Positions 50,326 through 64,000 of a DNA stretch of 64,000 nucleotides are shown one piece after another (position 1 is the stretch's first letter; each line of letters begins with the position of its first letter). The DNA is from Brenneria bubanii (lineage in GTDB: Bacteria; Pseudomonadota; Gammaproteobacteria; Enterobacterales; Enterobacteriaceae). Where the stretch lies: NCBI RefSeq assembly GCF_022378355.1, contig NZ_JAKMAJ010000002.1, forward strand, positions 62,001 through 126,000, written 5' to 3'. The position numbers and the translations under genes were made by a program. The notes below the pieces were generated by a model. That model was given only the letters and a program-made list of their open reading frames with translations. It was not told where the DNA came from and did no database searches.

Positions 50326-50779
50326 AAAGGGCATTGCGCATAGCAATATGCGCAATGCCGTCTTCGTCATACACGTCGCCGTCCGCCACGAAACCGAAGC
50401 CGGCGTAGAAATGCCGCAAGTGCGCCTGGGCGCTGAGGTAAAGGGGCTTTTGCGGCCAGTGGCGGGCGCAGGCCATCAGCGCATGCTCCAGCAGTTGATG
50501 TCCCAGACGCAGTCTCCTGAAATCAGGCGCGACCATCACTCGCCCGATGGTGACCGCATCATTGGCCGCAGAGGGCGCCAGCAGCCGCGCATAGGCCGCC
50601 AGCTTGCCATTATGATAGGCGGTAATATGGCGATTGCCGTCAGCCAGATCCCGCCCGTCGAGATCCTGATAGGGGCAATGTTGCTCAACGATAAACACCT
50701 GGTTGCGTAAAGTCAGAATGTCATGCAGTGAATAAACATTCAGATCCTCGACCCGCCAGTCATGCCATATCAGATTCAT
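50324..50779 (-). CDS. elaA: GNAT-family acetyltransferase ElaA
   Basis: 151 residues. GNAT fold with the acetyl-CoA loop region IGRVMVAPDFRRLRLGHQLLEHAL and ElaA-specific VFIVEQHCPYQDLDGRDLADGNRH. The acceptor is unknown. A GTG four codons upstream is in frame, but ATG 50779 is placed five bases after GGAGG. In E. coli elaA is elsewhere on the chromosome. Confidence 0.9.
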   Translation of the reverse strand: MNLIWHDWRVEDLNVYSLHDILTLRNQVFIVEQHCPYQDLDGRDLADGNRHITAYHNGKLAAYARLLAPSAANDAVTIGRVMVAPDFRRLRLGHQLLEHALMACARHWPQKPLYLSAQAHLRHFYAGFGFVADGDVYDEDGIAHIAMRNAL

Positions 50780-50881
50780 ATCCACCTCCAAGCGGCCATC
50801 ATTTTAATCTATGCGCTCACCCTAACGGCTCATGCCGATCGCTTAAACGACGCGCGACGGCATGGCGGCCTGCTATCGTGT

Positions 50882-52093
50882 TTATAAACGAGCCCGGCGC
50901 TTGGCGGAAATCAGCCATAGCCACAATAGCGCAATGGCGAACGCGAATAACACGCCGAAACCGATGCCGATAGTGATAACCGAGACGCCGAGCTTCACCA
51001 CCAGCGAGTAGAGCCCCAGCATTAGCAGCATCGCCGCGTTTTCCCCCAGATTCTGCACGGCGATGGCGTTGCCGGCGCCGACGCTCTCTTTGCCCCGATC
51101 CTGCAGCAAGGCGTTAAGCGGCACGATGAAAAAACCGCCCAGCGCGCCAAGCAGCATCAGCAATCCATAGGCGCTGACCAGATTGTGCTGAAGGGTGAAA
51201 ATCACCACCGCCACGCCAATCAGTACGCCGGCGGGCAGGCAGCGCTGCACCGTTTTCAGCGTCACCAGCTTAGCCGCGGCGCCGGCGCCCAGCACAATCC
51301 CCACCGCCACCATGGCATTAAGCAGCGTCGGCGTAGCGTTATCGGTGATGCCCAGCGCCAACGGCACCCACAGCACCAGCAGGAAGCGCAGCGTGACCCC
51401 GGCGCCCCAGAACATGCTGGTGCCGAGCAGGGAAAAACGGGTTTCGCCATCGCGCCATAGCGCCCGGCAAGAGGAAAAGAAGCGGTGCGCCATATGGGCG
51501 GGGTGCCAGGACTGCCCCGGACGCGCCGCCGCCAAGCGGGGAATCAGCATATTGGCGCCCAGCGCGATGCCATAAGATACCGCGCAGATAGCCAGCGCGG
51601 CGCTCAGGTTCCAGTCGGCCAGCACGCCGCCGGCCACCGACCCGGTAAGAATAGCGGCAATGGTCGACGCCTCCATCAGACCATTGGCCTTCACCAGTTG
51701 GCCGCCGTGGGTGATCTCGCCGAGAATACCGTATTTGGCCGGGGAATAGGCCGCCGCGCCCACGCCCACCAGCGTATAGCCCAGAAACGGATTGCCGCCG
51801 AGAAAGATGACCAACGCGCCCAGAAGTTTCAGGCTATTGGCAAACATCATCACCCGGCCTTTGGCGAAGCTGTCCGCCACCTGCCCGACAAACGGCGCCA
51901 AAATGATGTAAGCCGCCACAAAGCCCATTTGCAGGAATGGCTGACTCCAGTCCGGGTACACCAGCACCTTGATCAGCGCCAGCGTGGCGAATAACAGCGC
52001 GTTGTCGCCAAAAGCGGAAAAAAACTGCGCAATAATGACGGCATTCATGCTGCGCGACATCAGCGGCGCTTCAGATTGTGGCGTCTGGCTCAT
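50882..52093 (-). CDS. lplT: Lysophospholipid transporter LplT
   Basis: 403-residue major-facilitator protein with about 12 TM segments. It flips lysophosphatidylethanolamine across the inner membrane to Aas for reacylation. Start [42 protein letters not shown] is the family form. ATG overlaps the aas stop as ATGA; the two form the E. coli aas-lplT pair. Confidence 0.95.
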   Translation of the reverse strand: MSQTPQSEAPLMSRSMNAVIIAQFFSAFGDNALLFATLALIKVLVYPDWSQPFLQMGFVAAYIILAPFVGQVADSFAKGRVMMFANSLKLLGALVIFLGGNPFLGYTLVGVGAAAYSPAKYGILGEITHGGQLVKANGLMEASTIAAILTGSVAGGVLADWNLSAALAICAVSYGIALGANMLIPRLAAARPGQSWHPAHMAHRFFSSCRALWRDGETRFSLLGTSMFWGAGVTLRFLLVLWVPLALGITDNATPTLLNAMVAVGIVLGAGAAAKLVTLKTVQRCLPAGVLIGVAVVIFTLQHNLVSAYGLLMLLGALGGFFIVPLNALLQDRGKESVGAGNAIAVQNLGENAAMLLMLGLYSLVVKLGVSVITIGIGFGVLFAFAIALLWLWLISAKRRARL

Positions 52094-54246
52094 TCTGCCT
52101 GCTCCGGTTGTTCAGCCATCTCGCGCAGCGTGACAAAATCGGGTTTGCCGCTGCCGAGTAACGGCAATGCTTTCAGATAGCGGATATCGCGGGGAACCGC
52201 CAGCTCGGGGATGCCGCTGCTACGCGCCTGCGCCAGCAGGCGGTCGCGGGTTAACTCGCCGTCGGTGGTAAACAGCACCAGCGCCTCCCCTTTGCTGCTG
52301 TCGCTCTTGGCGCTGGCGGCGTGCTGCGCCTGCGGCGATAGGCCGATCGCCAGTTGTTCAACGCTTTCCAGCGATACCATTTCGCCAGCCAGCTTGGCAA
52401 AACGTTTTACCCGGCCGACGATGGTGCAGAAGCCGTTTTTATCCAGTTCGACAATATCGCCGGTGTCATACCAGCCGGCCTGTAATTCGCCCGCCGCGTT
52501 TTCCGCCGCCGGCGTTTCCAGAACGCCCGGATGTTCAACGCGCAGATAGCCTTTCATGATATTCGGCCCGCGCAGTTGCAAACGTCCGCCGCGCTCAATG
52601 CCCGGCACGCTAATCAGCCGAGATGCCATTTCCGGCAACAGTTTGCCGACGGTGTGGATTTTCGCCGCCATCGGCACGTTAATCGCCACCACCGGCGCGC
52701 ACTCCGTTACGCCATAGCCTTCCAGAATGCGGATGCCGAATTTCTCCTGCCAGATTTGCCGCGTCCCTTCGGAGAGTTTTTCCGCCCCGGCCACCACATA
52801 ACGCAAACGCGCGAAATCATATGGATGAGCAAAGCGCGCGTAGTTTCCCAGAAAGGTCGAGGTACCGAACAGCACGGTGCAGTTCTGGTCGTACACCAGC
52901 TCCGGCACGATGCGATAATGCAGCGGGCTGGGGTACAGAAACACCCGTGCGCCGGTCAGCAGCGGCGTCAGCAGCCCCACGGTCAAACCAAAGGCGTGAA
53001 ACAGCGGCAGCGCCGACATAAAGCGATCGAGCGGAGTGAAGTCCGACACGCTGCGAATTTGCTCCACGTTCGCCAGCAGACTGTCATGGGAATGCACGAC
53101 CCCTTTCGGGTTCCCTTCGGAGCCGGAAGTAAACAGAATCATCGCCGCGTCGTCAGGCTTCTGCGCCAGCATCGCTTTGGCCGGGAACAACAGATGCAGC
53201 AGGATCCACAGTTTATCGGCCAGCGTAACGGTATCCTTCAAATCTTCCAGATAAATCCAGTTGGCCTCGCTGACCTGTTCCGGCAGCGCCGTCAGCTTGC
53301 CCTTCTCCAGAAACTGGCGGGACGTCACGATAGTTTTGATGTCGGCGGCCTTCATGGCGCTTTGCAGCCCTTTCGCCCCCGCCGTGTAATTCAGCATCGC
53401 CGGCACCCGGTTACGCAGTGATGCGCCCAGAATCGCCGCCGCCGTAATCGTGGCGTTCGGCAACAGCATGCCGATATGCTCATTCTCACGGCTAAAACGC
53501 TGCAAGATGCGCGATACGCCCAGCGATTTTTTCAGTAATCCCTGATAGTTATCCTCTTTGAAAGCAATATCGGCGATGCAGGGCGAGCGCCGCCCGTAGC
53601 GGGTTTGCGCGGCAAGAAACGCTTGATACAGCGTGTGTTGCGGGCGGCTTGCCATGCGGGCCTGCATCATAATCTGATGCAAATGTTCGCCCGCCAGAAT
53701 GCGGCGATCCCTGGCGCTGCTCGCCTCCGGCATCGGCAAGGTGGTGGGCGGCAGATATTTTATGGTGATTCGCGGGAACCAGCGGCGTTTAAAAACGCCC
53801 CCCAAACGCCCGAACGGCGTGAATTCAGCGCCGTCAATACGCACGGGAATAATGGTCGCGCCCGATTTCGCCGCCACAAATGCGGCGCCGCTGTAGATTT
53901 TCATCAGTGAGCCGGTCACGGTGATACGCCCTTCAGGAAACACCACCACCGGCTGCCCGCGCTCAATGACCTTAATCAACCCTTTGATAGCCAGCGGTTT
54001 GGTCGGATCCAGCGGCACGAAATCGACATAGGGCTTGAGCCAGCGCATAAACCAGCGTTCGGAAATCGTCGAATAAACCGCGAACACCGGCTTGATGGGT
54101 AAAAACAGCGCCAGCAACGCGCCGTCTAAAAAAGATACGTGGTTAGGGGTAATCAACAGTTTAGACTGCTGAAACTGACGACTATCGCCTTCAATCCTTA
54201 TGCGATACAACCGTTTAAATACCCAACGCAACAGGGTATAAACCAT
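52090..54246 (-). CDS. aas: Bifunctional 2-acyl-GPE acyltransferase/acyl-ACP synthetase Aas
   Basis: 718 residues. The N-terminal acyltransferase domain (about 1-190) has [14 protein letters not shown] (H-x4-D at about 36-41) and [10 protein letters not shown]. The C-terminal AMP-forming synthetase domain (about 230-710) has the P-loop-like [20 protein letters not shown] and [14 protein letters not shown]. It reacylates lysophospholipids imported by LplT. In E. coli omrB, omrA and galR follow upstream; here the bgl operon intervenes. Confidence 0.95.
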   Translation of the reverse strand: MVYTLLRWVFKRLYRIRIEGDSRQFQQSKLLITPNHVSFLDGALLALFLPIKPVFAVYSTISERWFMRWLKPYVDFVPLDPTKPLAIKGLIKVIERGQPVVVFPEGRITVTGSLMKIYSGAAFVAAKSGATIIPVRIDGAEFTPFGRLGGVFKRRWFPRITIKYLPPTTLPMPEASSARDRRILAGEHLHQIMMQARMASRPQHTLYQAFLAAQTRYGRRSPCIADIAFKEDNYQGLLKKSLGVSRILQRFSRENEHIGMLLPNATITAAAILGASLRNRVPAMLNYTAGAKGLQSAMKAADIKTIVTSRQFLEKGKLTALPEQVSEANWIYLEDLKDTVTLADKLWILLHLLFPAKAMLAQKPDDAAMILFTSGSEGNPKGVVHSHDSLLANVEQIRSVSDFTPLDRFMSALPLFHAFGLTVGLLTPLLTGARVFLYPSPLHYRIVPELVYDQNCTVLFGTSTFLGNYARFAHPYDFARLRYVVAGAEKLSEGTRQIWQEKFGIRILEGYGVTECAPVVAINVPMAAKIHTVGKLLPEMASRLISVPGIERGGRLQLRGPNIMKGYLRVEHPGVLETPAAENAAGELQAGWYDTGDIVELDKNGFCTIVGRVKRFAKLAGEMVSLESVEQLAIGLSPQAQHAASAKSDSSKGEALVLFTTDGELTRDRLLAQARSSGIPELAVPRDIRYLKALPLLGSGKPDFVTLREMAEQPEQAE

Positions 54247-54540
54247 GTTCTCTCCTAATAGAGCGATGAATTTCTGCGTTCAAAATACTATAGGGTCCCG
54301 CTTATCGCCAGAACAACCGAGCACAGCGCTCAATATCCTAACTTATTAGGATGGTTCGTATTTTCCAGCGCCGGAATAGCGGCAGGCAACCGTAGAAACC
54401 GACGGCGGTCCGCGGCGATAATCGAAGTGAGGGTTGCAGAACGCGCGGCAAGCGTGAGGATTGCCTATTATCGTGCGCCGCCATCTGGAGGCCGGCGAAC
54501 GGGTATCAGTACGGTCTTCATACCTGAAAGAGGACGGAAA
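54247..54540. other. Upstream region of aas
   Basis: About 290 bases with no gene. A perfect hairpin ATCCTAA-CTTA-TTAGGAT lies at 54335-54352, without a T-run. The aas promoter should be here; no clear hexamers were fixed. Confidence 0.4.
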
Positions 54541-54600
54541 GTATCACGTCGCCTGGCTGGATAGATGCCTTATCCATTTGAAAATTATGTAATTTAATCT

Positions 54601-54800
54601 GTGACAGCAAAACAGGTTCTGAGGTAACGGTGGTTTATCCAACCAGACGTGATTGACCGTTACCCGGCGTAAAAAATTATGCTGAGGAGATAGCAGGCTT
54701 AGGATGAGCCGCACGGATGCGCGGTTCATAGGAGGCCGACGTTTGGGCCCCCTATGTTGGGCGCGTCGTCTTCTGACGCACGAACCGGTTTCTACACCCA
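54601..54800. other. Structured non-coding segment between aas and the bgl operon
   Basis: Several strong inverted repeats in series on the plus strand: GGTAACGGT/ACCGTTACC (54623-54664), GAGCCGC/GCGGTTC near 54715, ATAGGAGGCC/GGGCCCCCTAT with one mismatch near 54728-54755, and GCGTC/GACGC near 54762-54780. The pair GAGCCGC...GCGGTTC followed by a second hairpin recalls domains V and VI at the 3' end of a group II intron, but the domain V core is too short. It is either a worn intron end, another mobile-element scrap, or a structured RNA. A minus-strand 85-codon frame here (54544-54801) has no family resemblance. Confidence 0.35.
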
Positions 54801-54870
54801 CATAAACAATTGTGACTAAAAGACAGATCTGTGCGGGAGATAACGCCTTTTCAATGTCTGACGTCAGGCG

Positions 54871-56337
<1,467 letters not shown>

Positions 56338-56342
56338 TCATC

Positions 56343-59745
<3,403 letters not shown>

Positions 59746-59830
59746 GGTTATTCCTCTTTCCAGAAAGAAATCATAAGATTTCATCAACAACCGCACGGTA
59801 TTTATTTACCGCGGCGCTTTGTTTCCTCTG

Positions 59831-59860
59831 GGGTTTGCCTGATTTAACAGTAACAAGCCT
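59831..59860 (-). promoter_or_regulatory. Ribonucleic antiterminator (RAT) site between bglG and bglF
   Basis: Minus strand GGCTTGTTACTGTTAAATCA followed by GGCAAACCC, a close match to the BglG-binding RAT consensus, overlapping the bglG stop codon. The partner terminator is less clear: a hairpin GCGGTA/TACCGTGC follows near 59790-59815 without a good T-run. Confidence 0.7.
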
Positions 59861-60704
59861 ATTTGGAATGATGTAAACTATGGATCATATTATCGATATG
59901 TATGGTCAGGTAAAGCTTCTCCGAATTACTCATGTTATGTTGATAGTTTTTATTAATAAACGCGTTAATATACTCAACGCAGCCTAATGTTTTTTGATAG
60001 CGTTGCTGCACCATATTAAATAAATCGCCATCATCATTTTCCAGCGTCGAGCCTTCAATTACGCGCTGGGCGAAAAATTTAACATGAGTAATAAAACGGT
60101 GATAATTAGAGCCGGACTCATCCAGAGAAATACGAAAATAATATTTAACAATATTCTGAACCTGATAAATCAACTGGGTGATCTGTTTCATATTACCGAT
60201 ATTGTCGTTCAATTCGGCGTTAACAATATGCAAAGCAATACTGCAGGCTTCGGACTCGGGCAGTACCACATGCAGCTGTTCAAATACCAGCCGCAGCGCT
60301 TTTTCGGCCACCGCGTACTCATCCTTATAAAAATGGCGTACCTCCCATTGCAGCGGATTCTGGACAGTGACGCCATTGTGCTGACATTGCAGCGCAAAGT
60401 TCAGATGGTCGGCTAACGTGACATAGAGACCTTCGCTAAGTTTTTGCTGCAACGCCGCTTTTGCCATCTCGACGATATCGTCGGTGATTTGCAGCACCTC
60501 CAGCGATACCTGATCGACCAGATCTTTAAAGCGCGCGGAAACTGCGTTGTCCCGCAGGTGAAATATTTTTTCAATGCGTGATTCATCCACCTGTTGACCA
60601 TTTTTAGAATCAAAGCCCAGCCCGCAACCGGTTAAGATCAGCTCTTGACCCTGAGTGTCCAAAACGCTGACGACATTATTATTCAGGATCTGCTTTATCT
60701 TCAT
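59859..60704 (-). CDS. bglG: Transcriptional antiterminator BglG
   Basis: 281 residues. RNA-binding CAT domain at about 1-55 (MKIKQILNNNVVSVLDTQGQELILTGCGLGFDSKNGQ), then two PTS-regulation domains (about 65-170 and 172-277) with the phosphorylatable His residues (DHLNFA, HIVNAEL, HIDNM). When BglF is idle it is phosphorylated and inactive; with substrate it binds RAT sites and prevents termination. A longer open frame reaches 61067 but would cross the terminator and the small-RNA end; ATG 60704 is the family start. Confidence 0.93.
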   Translation of the reverse strand: MKIKQILNNNVVSVLDTQGQELILTGCGLGFDSKNGQQVDESRIEKIFHLRDNAVSARFKDLVDQVSLEVLQITDDIVEMAKAALQQKLSEGLYVTLADHLNFALQCQHNGVTVQNPLQWEVRHFYKDEYAVAEKALRLVFEQLHVVLPESEACSIALHIVNAELNDNIGNMKQITQLIYQVQNIVKYYFRISLDESGSNYHRFITHVKFFAQRVIEGSTLENDDGDLFNMVQQRYQKTLGCVEYINAFINKNYQHNMSNSEKLYLTIHIDNMIHSLHHSK

Positions 60705-60720
60705 CACCCTTGTCCCCTGT

Positions 60721-60832
60721 AAATAAAAACGGGCAAAACTAAAATACAGAACCAGACACGATGTAATACGGATATGTAATACATACGCCAAGTTTCTGCA
60801 CTTAAGTTTTGCCCGCCGAACGGTAACAAGCC
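60721..60832 (-). terminator. RAT-controlled terminator upstream of bglG
   Basis: On the minus strand GGCTTGTTACCGTTCGGC then GGGCAAAACT forms the RAT (about 60804-60832). Its CGGGCAAAACT (60805-60815) pairs perfectly with AGTTTTGCCCG (60730-60740), followed by TTTTTATTT. RAT formation and the terminator exclude each other, the standard bgl antitermination layout. Confidence 0.85.
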
Positions 60833-61049
60833 TTATGCATGAGAAGAAATTAGCACCGCCGGTTTCAACGGTCAATTGCATAGCAAGGGAGCAAACCGAT
60901 TTCTTTTCTATTTGTGATATAAGTAATATTTTGCTCGATAGTGAAATTGCCGTGACAACAATCGGCAAAATCCTCCGGAGAAAACATACCCGGACAATAT
61001 GCAGGTAAATAAATCGGTTCGCGACAGCGCAAGAAAATAAAAGCGAGGT

Positions 61050-61140
61050 AAAAAAAAACCTACGCATCCGCGTAGGTTGGTGTAATCAAATGCGTCAATG
61101 TACAGAGCACATTGATATATCACCAATCAATACCTCTGGG
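61050..61140 (-). ncRNA. omrA: OmrA/OmrB-type Hfq-dependent small RNA
   Basis: The transcript starts CCCAGAGGTATTGATTGGTG, the conserved 5' seed of E. coli OmrA/OmrB, and ends with the hairpin ACCTACGC-GGAT-GCGTAGGT and nine T. About 90 bases in all, equal to OmrA. In E. coli the pair lies between aas and galR-lysA, which matches this location. OmpR-activated OmrA/B repress outer-membrane protein and curli genes. Only one copy is present, so A or B is arbitrary. Confidence 0.9.
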
Positions 61141-61248
61141 ACTTGATACTTTAAGGAGCGCGAACAAAAGAAACCAGTATTGAATCGAAAGAGTTTCGCT
61201 CTAAATGAAACCAACTGTAAATTTTTTCGGCTTGATGTAATAAAGTAA

Positions 61249-61263
61249 TGTTAATGATATTCA
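61249..61263. promoter_or_regulatory. Possible Fur box
   Basis: TGTTAAT-G-ATATTCA matches the 7-1-7 Fur consensus (TGATAAT-N-ATTATCA) at 11 of 14 positions. It overlaps a plausible plus-strand promoter (TTGATG, 17 bases, TGATAT at 61232-61260). No gene start follows, so the target is unknown. Confidence 0.35.
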
Positions 61264-61322
61264 TTACCGCATTTAACGGTATAAACACGGTGAGAGCGCC
61301 GACCTTTTTAGGCCGACGCCGC

Positions 61323-61358
61323 AAAAAAACAAGAAAAATCCGCCAATCCGCATCGGCG
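61323..61358 (-). terminator. Probable terminator of lysA
   Basis: Minus strand CGCCGA/TTGGCG stem with one G-U pair, then ATTTTTCTTGTTTTTTT, 84 bases after the lysA stop. Confidence 0.55.
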
Positions 61359-61441
61359 TAGCCAACAGCATGGCCGGAAGGCAGGATCCGTTCCGGCGAT
61401 ACCGGCATCGCCGGGAGAAATGAACCTCCCGCGCGCCACGC

Positions 61442-62704
61442 TTAAACCGATTCCAACGCCAGCAGTTCTTCCAGCGTCTGGCGGCGGCGAATCAGCCGCG
61501 GTTTACCCTGTTCAAACAACACTTCCGGCAACAGCGGACGGCTGTTGTAATTGGATGACATGGACGCGCCATAGGCGCCGGTATCGTGAAATACCAGATA
61601 ATCCCCCACTTTCGCCTGCGGCAGCGCGATGGTCTCAACGCCGCCCCCGGCCTGCTGGGTAAAGACATCGCCAGATTCGCACAGCGGTCCGGCAACCACG
61701 CTGTCGCGCAGCGGCGCCTGACTGATATCGCGGCGGTTGCCCGGCAGCAGCGAAATATGGTGATAGCTGCCGTACATCGCCGGACGCATCAGATCATTGA
61801 AACCGGCGTCCACCAGGACAAAATGACGGCTGCCCATTTCCTTTACCGCGCGGACTTCGGCCACCAGCACTCCGGACTCGGCCACCAGGAAACGTCCCGG
61901 TTCGATTTCCAGCGTCACCGGGTGCCCCAGATGGGCGGCAATCTTTTCACGCGCCTGATTCCACAAGCCATAATAGTGTTCGGTATTGATCGCTTCCTCG
62001 CCGTCGCGGTAAGGAATAGACAGGCCGCCGCCGGCGGAAATCGCCTCGATATCATGGCCCAGCGCAATTACCTGCCGCACCATGGCGTCACAAACCTGCG
62101 CCAGATGATCGTAATCCACGCCGGAACCGATATGCATATGAATCCCTACCAGCTTGAGCTGATAACGCTGGATTTGCGCCAGCGCCTGCGGCAAATCGCC
62201 GAACCAGATACCGTGTTTGCTGTTCTCGCCGCCGGTATTGGTTTTCTGACTGTGGCCGTGACCAAAGCCGGGATTCACCCGCAGCCATACCGGATGGCCC
62301 GGCGATTGTTCGCCAAGCTGCTCCAGCATATCCACCGATCCGGCGTTAACCGGAATATTCAGTTCCGTCACCCGCTGTAGCGTTGGGCGATCCAACAGAT
62401 CGGCGGTAAAGACAATCTGATGATCGTCCGTTCCCGGCTCGAATCCGGCGACCAGCGCGCGTTCAATTTCCCCCAGCGATACGGAGTCCACTTTTACGCC
62501 CTGTTGGTGCATCAGGCGCAAAATATTGGTATTGGAGCACGATTTCTGCGCAAAGCGAATGGTATCGAACTGGCGCAGTTTGGCGATGTTATCAATGATG
62601 GTTTGCGCATCGTACGCCCAAACCGGGCAGCCATAGCGGGCGGGGAGTTCGCGCAGATTTTGTGCATTCAGCGCATGGGCGGCGTCGTTTAAATCGTGTG
62701 GCAT
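61442..62704 (-). CDS. lysA: Diaminopimelate decarboxylase
   Basis: 420-residue PLP enzyme that decarboxylates meso-diaminopimelate to lysine. The PLP lysine lies in FAQKSCSN (about 52), HMHIGSG and the Gly-rich ISAGGGLSIPY bind phosphate, and CESGDVF is the active-site Cys motif. The frame is open 10 codons upstream, but ATG 62704 follows CAGGAAA and gives MPHDLNDAAHALN, the family start. It is divergent from its activator lysR, as in E. coli. Confidence 0.96.
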   Translation of the reverse strand: MPHDLNDAAHALNAQNLRELPARYGCPVWAYDAQTIIDNIAKLRQFDTIRFAQKSCSNTNILRLMHQQGVKVDSVSLGEIERALVAGFEPGTDDHQIVFTADLLDRPTLQRVTELNIPVNAGSVDMLEQLGEQSPGHPVWLRVNPGFGHGHSQKTNTGGENSKHGIWFGDLPQALAQIQRYQLKLVGIHMHIGSGVDYDHLAQVCDAMVRQVIALGHDIEAISAGGGLSIPYRDGEEAINTEHYYGLWNQAREKIAAHLGHPVTLEIEPGRFLVAESGVLVAEVRAVKEMGSRHFVLVDAGFNDLMRPAMYGSYHHISLLPGNRRDISQAPLRDSVVAGPLCESGDVFTQQAGGGVETIALPQAKVGDYLVFHDTGAYGASMSSNYNSRPLLPEVLFEQGKPRLIRRRQTLEELLALESV

Positions 62705-62927
62705 CGTATTTCCTGAAAACCAAGTTTTAATCATGAAGGCAGTATGACGACTTCAGGTTTGGTAATAAAATATCCATATAGGCGTACTCTATTCATTTTT
62801 GATATATATTATTTATCCTTCAGGTTGCCGGCGCGCGGCGCGAAACGGCGGAGGCGGGTTCTCCGGACGGTCCGAATTACCCGCCATAAAGCGGTTGGTA
62901 TGATATTTTCAGCAAACGGGATGCGCA

Positions 62928-63851
62928 ATGGCTGCGGTATCGCTACGACATATTGAAATTTTCCATGCGGTAATGACCACCGGCAATCTGACGGAAGCCG
63001 CCGCGTTGCTGAACACTTCGCAGCCAACGGTCAGCCGCGAGCTGGCCCGCTTTGAAAAACTGATCCGGATGACGCTGTTTGAACGTCTGCGCGGCCGGCT
63101 TTATCCCACCGCGCAGGGTCTACAGCTGTTTGAGGAGGTCCAGCGCTCCTATTACGGGCTGGACAGAATCATTAACGCCGCCGGAGATATCCGTCGTTTT
63201 CAGCAGGCTCAGCTGTCGATCGCCTGCCTGCCGGTCTTCTCGCAGTCTCTGCTGCCGGAAGTGTGCAAACCGCTGCTGAACCGCTATCCGTCGCTCAACC
63301 TGCACATTATTCCGCAGGAGTCGCCGCTGCTGGAGGAGTGGCTGTCCGCCCAACGCCACGATCTGGGACTCACCGAAAACAGCGCGACGCCGGCGGGCAC
63401 GGAACGTCAAACCCTGATGATGCTCAACGAAGTGTGTGTCCTTCCGGCCTGCCACCGTCTGGCGGCCAAAGCGGTGCTCACCCCGGCCGATTTCGCCGCT
63501 GAAGCTTTTATCAGCCTGTCGAGCGCCGACAGCTATCGTCAATTGCTGGATAAGCTGTTTCAGCAGGAAGGCGTTGCTCGGCGCATGGTGCTGGAGACGC
63601 ATAGCGCGGCGTCGGTCTGCGCCATGGTGCGCGCCGGCGTCGGCATCTCGATTGTCAATCCGCTGACCGCGCTGGACTATGCCGCATCCGGCTTGGTCGT
63701 GCGCCCTTTCAGTATCGATGTGCCCTTCACCGTCAGCCTGATTCGCCCGCAGCATCGACCGGCCTCCGCGCTGGTCGATACCTTTATCGAACAGCTGCAA
63801 CGCTATGCGGAAAGTATGCCCGAACGCTTACGTCAGATATTGCAGCGTTAG
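62928..63851 (+). CDS. lysR: LysR, transcriptional activator of lysA
   Basis: 307 residues. N-terminal winged HTH (RHIEIFHAVMTTGNLTEAAALLNTSQPTVSRELARFEKL, about 6-44), then the periplasmic-binding-fold effector domain (about 90-290). In E. coli LysR activates lysA when diaminopimelate is present and lysine low. The 223-base intergenic region to lysA should hold the LysR site. Confidence 0.95.
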   Translation: MAAVSLRHIEIFHAVMTTGNLTEAAALLNTSQPTVSRELARFEKLIRMTLFERLRGRLYPTAQGLQLFEEVQRSYYGLDRIINAAGDIRRFQQAQLSIACLPVFSQSLLPEVCKPLLNRYPSLNLHIIPQESPLLEEWLSAQRHDLGLTENSATPAGTERQTLMMLNEVCVLPACHRLAAKAVLTPADFAAEAFISLSSADSYRQLLDKLFQQEGVARRMVLETHSAASVCAMVRAGVGISIVNPLTALDYAASGLVVRPFSIDVPFTVSLIRPQHRPASALVDTFIEQLQRYAESMPERLRQILQR

Positions 63852-63870
63852 CCGCCCGCGCTTCCCGAAT

Positions 63871-63890
63871 GGCATCCAGAAGCGGATGCC
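63871..63890 (+). terminator. Hairpin downstream of lysR
   Basis: GGCATCC and GGATGCC arms with loop AGAAGC, 19 bases after the lysR stop, no T-run. The remaining 110 bases show nothing recognisable. Confidence 0.35.
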
Positions 63891-64000
63891 GAATCCTGGC
63901 TCACGAAATCGATCGTCCGTGTCTGAATGATTAATTTTTTGAAGACGGCGATAATTCCTCAAACGCCTTATCAATTGTATTACCCCATCAGGGCGGTTAT

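Noticed and set aside
54700-54760. Confident group II intron call
   Set aside because: The domain V-like segment lacks the usual 34-base core and no reverse transcriptase is present; left as a weak possibility.
54544-54801. 85-codon minus-strand frame in the gene desert
   Set aside because: No recognisable family; it is created by the inverted repeats there.
60841-61040. A second Omr-type RNA in tandem
   Set aside because: The CCCAGAGG seed and a second terminator are absent from this stretch.
60705-61067. 121-codon N-terminal extension of BglG
   Set aside because: It would cross the antitermination hairpin; the family begins at MKIKQILNNN.

Overview
The window reads as a chromosomal segment of a member of the Enterobacterales. 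Most proteins are close matches, from memory, to Escherichia coli housekeeping proteins (Cca, UppP, TamAB, PaeA, YtfK, RNase R, NsrR, ProC, HemW, Aas, LysA), and local gene order follows E. coli in long blocks. The complete Fe-only nitrogenase cluster, the aryl-beta-glucoside PTS operon and the blend of E. coli loci suggest a plant-, wood- or soil-associated genus, for example in the Pectobacteriaceae. That placement is an inference; no rRNA or other taxonomic marker was available.

Layout. 1-2.5 kb: end of cca, then uppP, folB and plsY. 2.5-21 kb: a chemoreceptor gene, then ppa, ytfP, tamB-tamA, msrA, paeA, ytfK, cysQ, cpdB, a DUF2502 gene, fklB, ytfB, and the ribosomal operon rpsF-priB-rpsR-rplI with its leader. 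21-29 kb: an IclR-family regulator in ruins, yjfP, the RtcB-PrfH ribosome-repair pair behind a short leader peptide, bsmA, yjfL, rlmB, rnr and nsrR. 29-38.5 kb: the Fe-only nitrogenase island, read right to left as anfH-anfD-anfG-anfK, a HEPN-like gene, a split-barrel flavoprotein gene, anfO, anfA and a second, degenerate NifA/AnfA-like regulator. purA, which neighbours nsrR in E. coli, is absent here. 38.6-44.3 kb: an amidotransferase, a decayed chemoreceptor gene, and a CdaR-like regulator with glycerate kinase and a GntP-family permease. 44.6-50 kb: yggR, yggS, proC, yggT, yggU, rdgB, hemW and an entericidin gene. 50-54 kb: elaA, lplT and aas. 54-64 kb: a bgl-type operon with two antitermination sites, the OmrA-type small RNA, and the divergent lysA/lysR pair.

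How it works together. The nitrogenase island supplies the structural proteins (AnfHDGK), accessory proteins and a sigma-54 activator. It contains no nifB, nifUSV or nifEN, so cofactor assembly must come from genes outside the window, probably a nif cluster. anfH and anfA each have a recognisable sigma-54 promoter, and anfA also has a TGT-N10-ACA palindrome of the NifA-site type, which suggests that a NifA-like protein turns on anfA before AnfA turns on anfHDGK. The RtcB-PrfH pair is preceded by a 14-codon reading frame and by two mutually exclusive hairpins, one of which covers the rtcB Shine-Dalgarno sequence. The bgl operon (antiterminator, PTS IIBCA, two GH1 enzymes) has the standard antitermination logic.

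The most notable observations are the putative translation-sensing leader of rtcB-prfH, the NifA-like protein that has lost its GAFTGA loop and a Walker B aspartate, the G10 tract that forms the anfO ribosome binding site, and two decayed regulatory or sensory genes.
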